Source: Capsaspora owczarzaki ATCC 30864
Taxonomy: Eukaryota; Opisthokonta; Filasterea
DNA: 64,000 nucleotides
Direction: 5' to 3'
Assembly (NCBI RefSeq): GCF_000151315.2
Contig: NW_011887295.1
Span: 1,261,607-1,325,606 of the forward strand
The translations under genes and the position numbers were made by a program. Below, piece by piece: positions 58,401 to 64,000 of this stretch. The notes below the pieces were generated by a model. The model was not told the DNA's origin. It did no database searches and worked only from the letters and a program-made list of their open reading frames with translations. Each line of letters opens with the position of its first letter. The stretch's first letter is position 1.

Positions 58401-58917
58401 GATGGTCGAGAGAGAGGGGGGAGAGAGGGAGAGAGAACGAGGGAGAACAGCAAAGTCAAGCCAAGCCAACCCAAGCAAAAAAAAAAAAAAAAAAAAAGAG
58501 CAGAGATCTCGTCCACTGAAGGCATCCTGCAGCGCTTTGGCGAGTGCACTCTGTGGGTTGGCGATGTGGATGCAGCAATCACGTTGCCATGCCCTTGCCA
58601 AGTGCGGTCAGGTGGGGAGCACGATGGCAAGCGCGGATGCAGCTGGGCAATGCAACACACTCCAATGCATCAACGCAAGCAATGCAGCGCACGAGAACGT
58701 ACCAATCTCAATGGAACCACCGAACGTCTCGTCGTTGTGCGTGTCATCGAGCTCGAGCTGATCGTCCGTCGCAGCTGCGCCAGAGGGATCCGGTGGCTGT
58801 GTGATACGACAACGAAGTCACCCAAAAAAAAAAAATGAAACGACACGAACAAACAACAAAAAAAAAAAAAAAAAAAAAGCTTCTTACCAATGCCGTGTCA
58901 AACCCAAAGAAACTCAT
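55454..58917 (-). CDS. Pat1 mRNA-decay factor (PATL1 family)
   Basis: Ten exons (58888-58917, 58703-58796, 58101-58214, 57866-57999, 56893-57759, 56617-56738, 56133-56532, 55940-56031, 55683-55844, 55454-55529) give 696 aa. The N-terminus is MSFFGFDTAL, then an acidic segment with DDETFGG, the Pat1 N motif that contacts the DDX6/Dhh1 helicase. A Gln/Pro/Met-rich middle is followed by the conserved SRSDKEFVIRVQLTTLQTDN block (then PFVDDYYYQSY) and the Pat-C helical repeats (VSRRRKILRFIEAAYQTMID; GFAVVSAILHRIEAYSAGRT; LWVFAMLSILLKYAS). Pat1 bridges the Lsm1-7 ring, Dcp1-Dcp2 and DDX6 to activate decapping and form P-bodies. The gene is very intron-rich, with a 30-nt first coding exon. Confidence 0.92.
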
Positions 58918-60364
58918 TGAAAGGAAGAATGAACGGCCAACTCGCTAAAAGGAAGAAACGGCTACTTGAGGATCGGTGGAGTGTACAGTACGCAGCTGAA
59001 CCCAGGACAGCAGTCGAATCAATGCAAAAATCATGAAATTGAAGCTGTTTGTTCCGACCTTACCCCCGTAACTTGCCCTGGAATCACTACTGAAGCGGAT
59101 GAACTGAATGCGGAGGTATCGGTTACTAATGAATTTTGTGAAGAATGAGGGGAAGACCGATTGGGGACGAGCCCAGTTCGTCACAAAGGTGAATCAAGTC
59201 ACTTGTTCAAGCGAACGGCGATGAACGTGTGGCATCCGTCGCCTGGGAGCCCTTGAATTTTATGAACCAGACAGTGTCGCAGCAGAATGTGCTTAGTGCG
59301 CGGTGTAGATGGACCTGTGAGAGACGTTGAGCCAAGCCAAATTCACCGGCTCTAGAGCCAGGTAATGTCGCTCTATGAGGTGTATGTTTGCGCCCCGCAT
59401 GTCGCCCTAAAAATTGAACCGCGGCGATACAACCCATTTTAGCGTGGGTCTCGACAAGACAAAAGAAACAAGCACACAAACAAGCTAAAACCGTGCTTGG
59501 CGAAATCTCGAACGGACATCAAACAAAGGCCATTATCGAGCCACAAATTTGGCGCTGTTCGATCTGGTCATGTTGCGGCCCTGTGGTCAAAATTCAACCG
59601 TAAGCTTTAGATCCAGGGGTTGGCAATAATATTTCTGGTTTACTTTGAAAAGGGCTGGCTCAGAAGGAGCAGGTATCGCTGCAACGTCGAGGTATGCGTG
59701 AATCAGATTGGCGGAGGTTTGGGTTGAGCCGGTTTCTCGTATTAAGGCTTGCTTTCCGGCCGTTGTGAGTCGTATGCACGGTATTTTGCTCTATTTCGCG
59801 AGGATTGCGAGAGCGTGCTTGACAGGCTCATCGATCCAATCCCCAACTCCGAATTTTCACAAAAAAAAAAGAAAAAAAAAAGAAAAAAAAAAAGGCACAC
59901 ACCAAAATCTCCCAACTGTGTTTTTGTTGGGTGAGATGAGTCATCAACACCGAATGATCCACAACTCAATTGCACAAAGTTAGGATCCCGGACTGGACAG
60001 GTACAGTGCTTTGGTGTTGGCGCAAAACATGACAAATTGGACTGGGTACTTTTGCGAACTGGGCTCTGCCCCAATCGGTGCTCCCCTCATTCTTCACTAT
60101 ACTCTCAGTAATGGACACATCCACATCCATTCTGTACACTTCAAGAGAGATTTCAGGTCAAGTTCCGTGCAGTTTTTCGTTCAGTCTTGCTTTTCTTTCT
60201 TTTGGGTCTTGCGTTGCTTCTGCCAGTTCCCGTGCGTTTGATGCCACCTGGGCTCCGCGCTCTGCGATTAAGAGATGGGTTTGTAGAGTGGACATCGAAA
60301 ATAAGCAAAACAACAACCTCTGACTGGAACAGCCCGTGTGTTTTGAAAGTTTTGACGTCAAAGA
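58918..60364. other. Intergenic region without recognised genes
   Basis: About 1.4 kb between Pat1 (minus) and the LRR gene at 60365 (plus). A/T tracts occur at 58858-58878 and 59862-59894. Open frames are short and show no domain or splice logic. It should contain both promoters. No transposon ends or RNA genes were recognised. Confidence 0.5.
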
Positions 60365-62698
60365 ATGACAGAGCGCGAGTTGTATGACGCAGTCCGAAAT
60401 ACGAGTGGAACACTCGAGTAAGAAACAACCGTATTCCTTGGAAGCAAGGTGCGACAGCGCGTTGACCAAATGAAATACACCAACCAGTCTGCAGAAGCGT
60501 GAGATTGACGAAGCTGGAGCGCGGGCGATTGCTGAGGCACTCAAAGTCACTATGACGGTGACTGGGCTCTCGTAAGTCATCTCACTTGTCCCGATGCATG
60601 CAAGTAGACGAATTTAGTGATAATATTCAGTGTGCTCATTGATGGAGGGGATGGACAGTTTGTGGAGGAATCGGATTCGCGATGCTGGAGCGCGGGCAAT
60701 TGCTGAGACACTCAAAGTGAACTGGACCGTGTCGGAGCTCAAGTAAAACATCTCGCTTCGATTGATTGCAGATGAGTGAGTGACTTCAACAGAGGGCATT
60801 GAGAGTGCTCACTGAACGAGGGACGATCAGTTTGTACCAAAATCAGATTGGAGTTGATGGCGCGCAGGCGATTGCTGAGACACTCAAAGTGAACACAGTG
60901 CTGACTTATATTCAGTAGGTCATCTCACGTTGACTGATGCATGGGAGTGGGTGACTCCACTGAGGGCATTCAGAGTGCTCATTGATGGAAGGGAACGGAC
61001 AGTCTCAATTCGAATCGGATTGGCCATGCTGGAGCAAAGGCGATTGCCGAGGCACTTGAAGTGAACACGGCGCTGAGGCGCCTCGGGTAAGGCATATCGC
61101 ACTTTGACTAATGCAATGTGAGTGCACTCAGAGTGCTCATTGAAGGGGAGGGGATGGAGCAGTCTGGACTGCACTGCGATTGGCGATGCTGGGGCTGAGG
61201 CGATTGCTGAAGCACTCAAAGTGAACAGGACCCTGGCCGAGCTCGAGTAAGGCATTTCCCGTGGTCACTGATGCGTATGAGTGGGTGATTCAGCCGAGTG
61301 CATTCAGAGTGCTCATTGAAGGGATAGCCTGGGTCTGAATGAGATTGGCGATGCTGGAGCACTGGCGATTGCTGCGGCGCTCAAGCTGAACAAAACATTG
61401 AGGAAGCTCGAGTAAGGCATCTATCTTGCTTTGATTGGTGCATGTGAGTGGACGATCCGGTGGATGTATTCAGAGTACTCACTGCTGGACGGAGATGAGC
61501 AGTTTAAGCTCGAATCAGATTGACGATGCGGGAGCGGAGGCCATTGCCGAGGCATTCAAAGTGAACACGTCGGTGACTCCGCTCGAGCAAGTCACCAAAC
61601 GCATGTGAATGGGAGATACAACAAAAGGCGTTCGGAGTGCTCACCGATGGAGGGAACGGACAGTTTGCACCAGAATCTGGTTGGCGACGTCGGGGCGAAG
61701 GCGATTGCTGAGGCACTCAAAGTGAACAAGACGGTAACTAAGGTCTAGTAAGGCATTGCGCTTGACCTGATGCAGGCGAGAGATTGATGCACCAGGCACC
61801 AGTAACGGTTCTTTGTCGTGCCACGGACAGCTTGGGTGCGAATCACGTTGGCGATGTTGGAGCAAAGGCGATGGCTGAAGCACTCATGGTGAACACGACA
61901 GTGACTAGGTTCTAGTAAGTTGCTCGTCTCGCACATTGGGCGAGGCTTTGCTACGTGGTCATTTTGCTCACCCATTAAGCGACAGTCTGCAAACGAATTG
62001 CACCAGCAATGCTGCTGTTCAAGCGTTCGATGAGACACGCAAAGTCAACCGTCCTCTGAAATGGTATGTTGCTTGTTCCTGTAAATGAAATCCTTCAACC
62101 AAGATTCATGCAATGGCCTGATGATTAATCACTTGGTTTGTTGCGCAGCTATTGCGACGGGATGCGTAGTCTTGTGTTCTCCTTACTCCCACGATTCGCA
62201 AAGGCTGAAGACCTCCACTCCGTGTTCCGCTTGTTGACCCGCGGACCAGAGCTGCATGATCAATCGGCATCTCTTCCAGCATTACCCGCGGAGATAGCCG
62301 AGTTCATTATGGACCAAGCCTTGTACTGGCAAGGCGTGCAGAAAAGCATGCGACCCATCATGGATTCCGGTGCACTTCCCAAAAGCATTCTTGGAGTCAC
62401 AGTGCCTCGGAACATCGATGGAAATTCGAGCCGAGTGAAATCGATTCAAGTGCTTCGTGATCTGGGGAACGATCCCTACGCCAAACCCAACAGCGTTGTT
62501 GAATTGGTTATCCGAGACGAGCAAGGTGCTATTCGATACGAACGTGCTGCAAACCCGACTTCCGACGATTCGACCGTTGAGTTTTTCGCAATCGAGCAAG
62601 TGAATCATCCCATCGTCCGACAAATGCGCGAAGGTTGGCAAGTTCAAGTTCGCACTTGCTATGCGATGTTGCAAACTCTTTATGTCGGATATGTTTAA
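60365..62698 (+). CDS. Ribonuclease-inhibitor-type LRR protein with modular 84-nt exons
   Basis: Twelve exons give 478 aa. Exon 1 (60365-60417) encodes MTERELYDAVRNTSGTL and ends in phase 2. Nine exons of exactly 84 nt follow, each one 28-residue RI/NLR-type LRR with the consensus L..N.IGDAGAKAIAEALKVN..: 60488-60571, 60659-60742, 60831-60914, 61003-61086, 61163-61246, 61328-61411, 61503-61586, 61664-61747, 61831-61914. A shortened tenth repeat is 61986-62063 (78 nt). The last exon (62149-62698) encodes a 183-residue domain I do not recognise (MRSLVFSLLPRFAKAEDLHS...). All introns are phase 2. The donor at 61587 is GC (GCAAGT), the only non-GT donor inferred. No signal peptide, NACHT or transmembrane segment is seen, so it is likely cytosolic. 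Confidence 0.8.
60488..62063 (+). repeat. Array of exon-plus-intron LRR units
   Basis: Units of about 160-175 bp, each an 84-nt exon plus an intron. The introns are also related: most end with versions of GGCATTCAGAGTGCTCATTG followed by a GGA-rich stretch and GGACAG or GAGCAG (seen at about 60625, 60801, 60963, 61126, 61300, 61469, 61628). Homology across introns shows the array grew by duplicating whole genomic units. Confidence 0.85.
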
Positions 62699-62913
62699 TT
62701 ACCATCAGTTTGCGTCGGACCCGCAGGCTCTGCGGTCCCGACTGGGTCGTTCTTTGCTAAGAAGACTCGGCGTTGATGTCTTTGTATTGTTTGTTTGCAT
62801 GCATTTGGAATTGCAGTTCAGTCTGCAAAGTGAAATACAACACTTTACAACAACATTGCCTGGTTAACCCTACCAAGGTCTTACACATTGCAGACTCTGA
62901 CTACAGTCACCCG

Positions 62914-64000
62914 ATGTCTGTTGTACCCATTCCAACCAGCGCTTCGACTAGCGCTGAGGCAAACGCAGGCCCCGCGGCAAACACGAGGCAACAGACGGCA
63001 GCGAGAAAAGAGAAGATCGCGCTTCTTCAGGCGCAGCTCGCTGCTTTGGAGCTCGAGAACTCTGATCTGGAAGGAGACTCCAAGGATGATGAGGAAACAC
63101 CTCAACAGGATGAAGATCTGAAGGATCTGACGAAAGCGCACCAGGGTCAAGGCGGCGTGATCAAAACTGAAACGAACGTCGAGCCGCAAAAGCTGGCTTC
63201 GTCATCGTCGGTCCCACCCCCGGCGGTCCACCAGCCCGCACCCCGTCCGCAGGCAGTCGACTGGCAGCCCGCCAAGGCACCCAAGCTGCTAGCCCCCTCG
63301 TTCGACGGCACGGCGGCAAAGCTGACCCAATACGAGAAGGACTTGAAGCGTTACCGATCGTACTTTCCAGAGGAGAGATGGAACGAGATCCTGTCTCTCA
63401 CCTTGGTCGGGTCGGCCGCCGATTGGTTCGCCTCTGGCAGCGACAAGTGGTGGGGGCTCTCGCACCAGGAGCTCTGCGATCGGCTGCGACCCCAACGAAC
63501 GTCCCAATGCGAAGAAGGCGATTGTCAACATGAGCAAGCTGTCGGTGCTGGAGATCCAGACGGTCCTCGACAAGTATGCGGAGGTGTCGGGAGATCGCGA
63601 ACGCTATCTGGGCAGCCATGTCGTACGAAGTCTACCAGTTCGCGCGGATGGAGAATATACCCAAGACTCTCCCGCCGTCTGAGCTCATGGCGAGCCTGTG
63701 GGCGGTGCAGGAGTGGGAGAGCCGAAAGGTCACAGCGGCGCCGCCTCAACCGCAGCCGCAGCCGAGCTACAAGGCGCCGCTCTATGGTCAGCGTGCGGCT
63801 CAACCGAAGCAGCAGCCTTCCCAGCCGCAGAAGCAGCAGACCAGCGTGGTGGCGGCGGTGGCGTTCGCGGAGGCTATGGCGGCCAAGTACAACTTGTCGG
63901 CGGAGGAGCTCGAGAGACGTCGTCGGGAGCACCTTTGTTTCCGCTGTGGCTCTGGAACCCATCTCAGGAAGACATGCGGTCAGGCCCCGGCGGTGGCGGC
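62914..64000 (+). mobile_element. Frameshifted gag region of an LTR-type retroelement (3' part outside window)
   Basis: From the ATG at 62914 a frame encodes an acidic coiled-coil N-terminus, a Pro-rich linker and a gag-like core (FDGTAAKLTQYEKDLKRYRS; EILSLTLVGSAADWFASGSD). The homologous reading then moves to a second frame at about 63485 (CDPNERPNAKKAIVNMSKLS) and to a third at about 63603 (AIWAAMSYEVYQFARMENI). The third frame ends in a CCHC zinc knuckle, CFRCGSGTHLRKTC (about 63939-63980). Gag core plus CCHC knuckle is typical of Ty3/gypsy-like elements. Two frame changes within 120 bp suggest a decayed copy, though base-call error cannot be excluded. No pol is in view, and no LTR could be delimited. 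Confidence 0.75.

Noticed and set aside
59207-59983. Short open frames between Pat1 and the LRR gene
   Set aside because: No domain, no consistent splice sites and partly homopolymer-derived.
62699-62913. LTR and primer-binding site before the gag region
   Set aside because: No TG...CA ends, direct repeats or clear tRNA-complementary stretch could be delimited within the window.
1-64000. tRNA, rRNA or other structured RNA genes
   Set aside because: No A/B-box pair with cloverleaf potential or rRNA-like block was recognised by eye; a tRNAscan/Infernal run would decide.

Overview
The window is nuclear DNA from a eukaryote. Most genes are broken by short GT-AG introns, intergenic DNA is full of A/T homopolymers, and products include RanGAP, MICOS Mic60, Pat1, a KANSL2-like NSL-complex subunit, CCDC43, a TBC1D12/14-type RabGAP, an SNX8/Mvp1 nexin, a VPS9 Rab-GEF and an RGS protein. 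Animal-like regulators, LRR receptors with phosphotyrosine-type tails, and intron-dense genes in one small genome suggest a unicellular holozoan such as a filasterean of the Capsaspora type. That placement is an inference from gene content. Exon structures below were built by hand from GT/AG signals, reading phase and family similarity. Each coding total is a whole number of codons where the gene is complete.

Left part (1-9.3 kb): two tandem, same-strand paralogous genes for secreted/membrane leucine-rich-repeat receptors. Each LRR is one exon of exactly 72 nt with phase-2 introns on both sides (20 such exons in the left copy, 17 in the right). The right copy is complete (815 aa) and ends in a transmembrane helix and a tail with seven tyrosines but no kinase. 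The left copy runs off the window. About 1.9 kb of A/T-rich non-coding DNA lies upstream of each.

Centre (11-31.7 kb): a small ankyrin protein, RanGAP, a TBC RabGAP and a 1180-aa RGS protein on the plus strand; an unrecognised 953-aa protein and Mic60 on the minus strand; then the KANSL2-like gene on the plus strand.

Gene-dense part (31.9-58.9 kb): a secreted GxGYxYP-family protein, a mitochondrial-looking RING protein, an EH-PX-BAR nexin, a protein with three C2HC (UBZ4-like) fingers, an SRR1-like protein, a 62-aa zinc ribbon, CCDC43, a zinc-finger dual-specificity phosphatase, a mitochondrial tRNA 2-thiouridylase, a VPS9 protein and Pat1. Neighbours are often 90-350 bp apart, in divergent or convergent pairs.

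Right part (60.4-64 kb): a second kind of modular LRR gene with 28-residue ribonuclease-inhibitor-type repeats, nine of them on 84-nt phase-2 exons whose introns are also related. Next to it is a frameshifted gag region of an LTR-type retroelement that runs off the window.

The clearest themes are endomembrane and Rab regulation (TBC, VPS9, SNX8), G-protein and Ran switching (RGS, RanGAP), mRNA turnover (Pat1), mitochondria (Mic60, thiouridylase, perhaps the RING protein) and modular LRR proteins. The most unusual feature is that two structurally different LRR families in one window both use symmetric phase-2 one-repeat exons, so modules can be skipped, duplicated or deleted without loss of frame.
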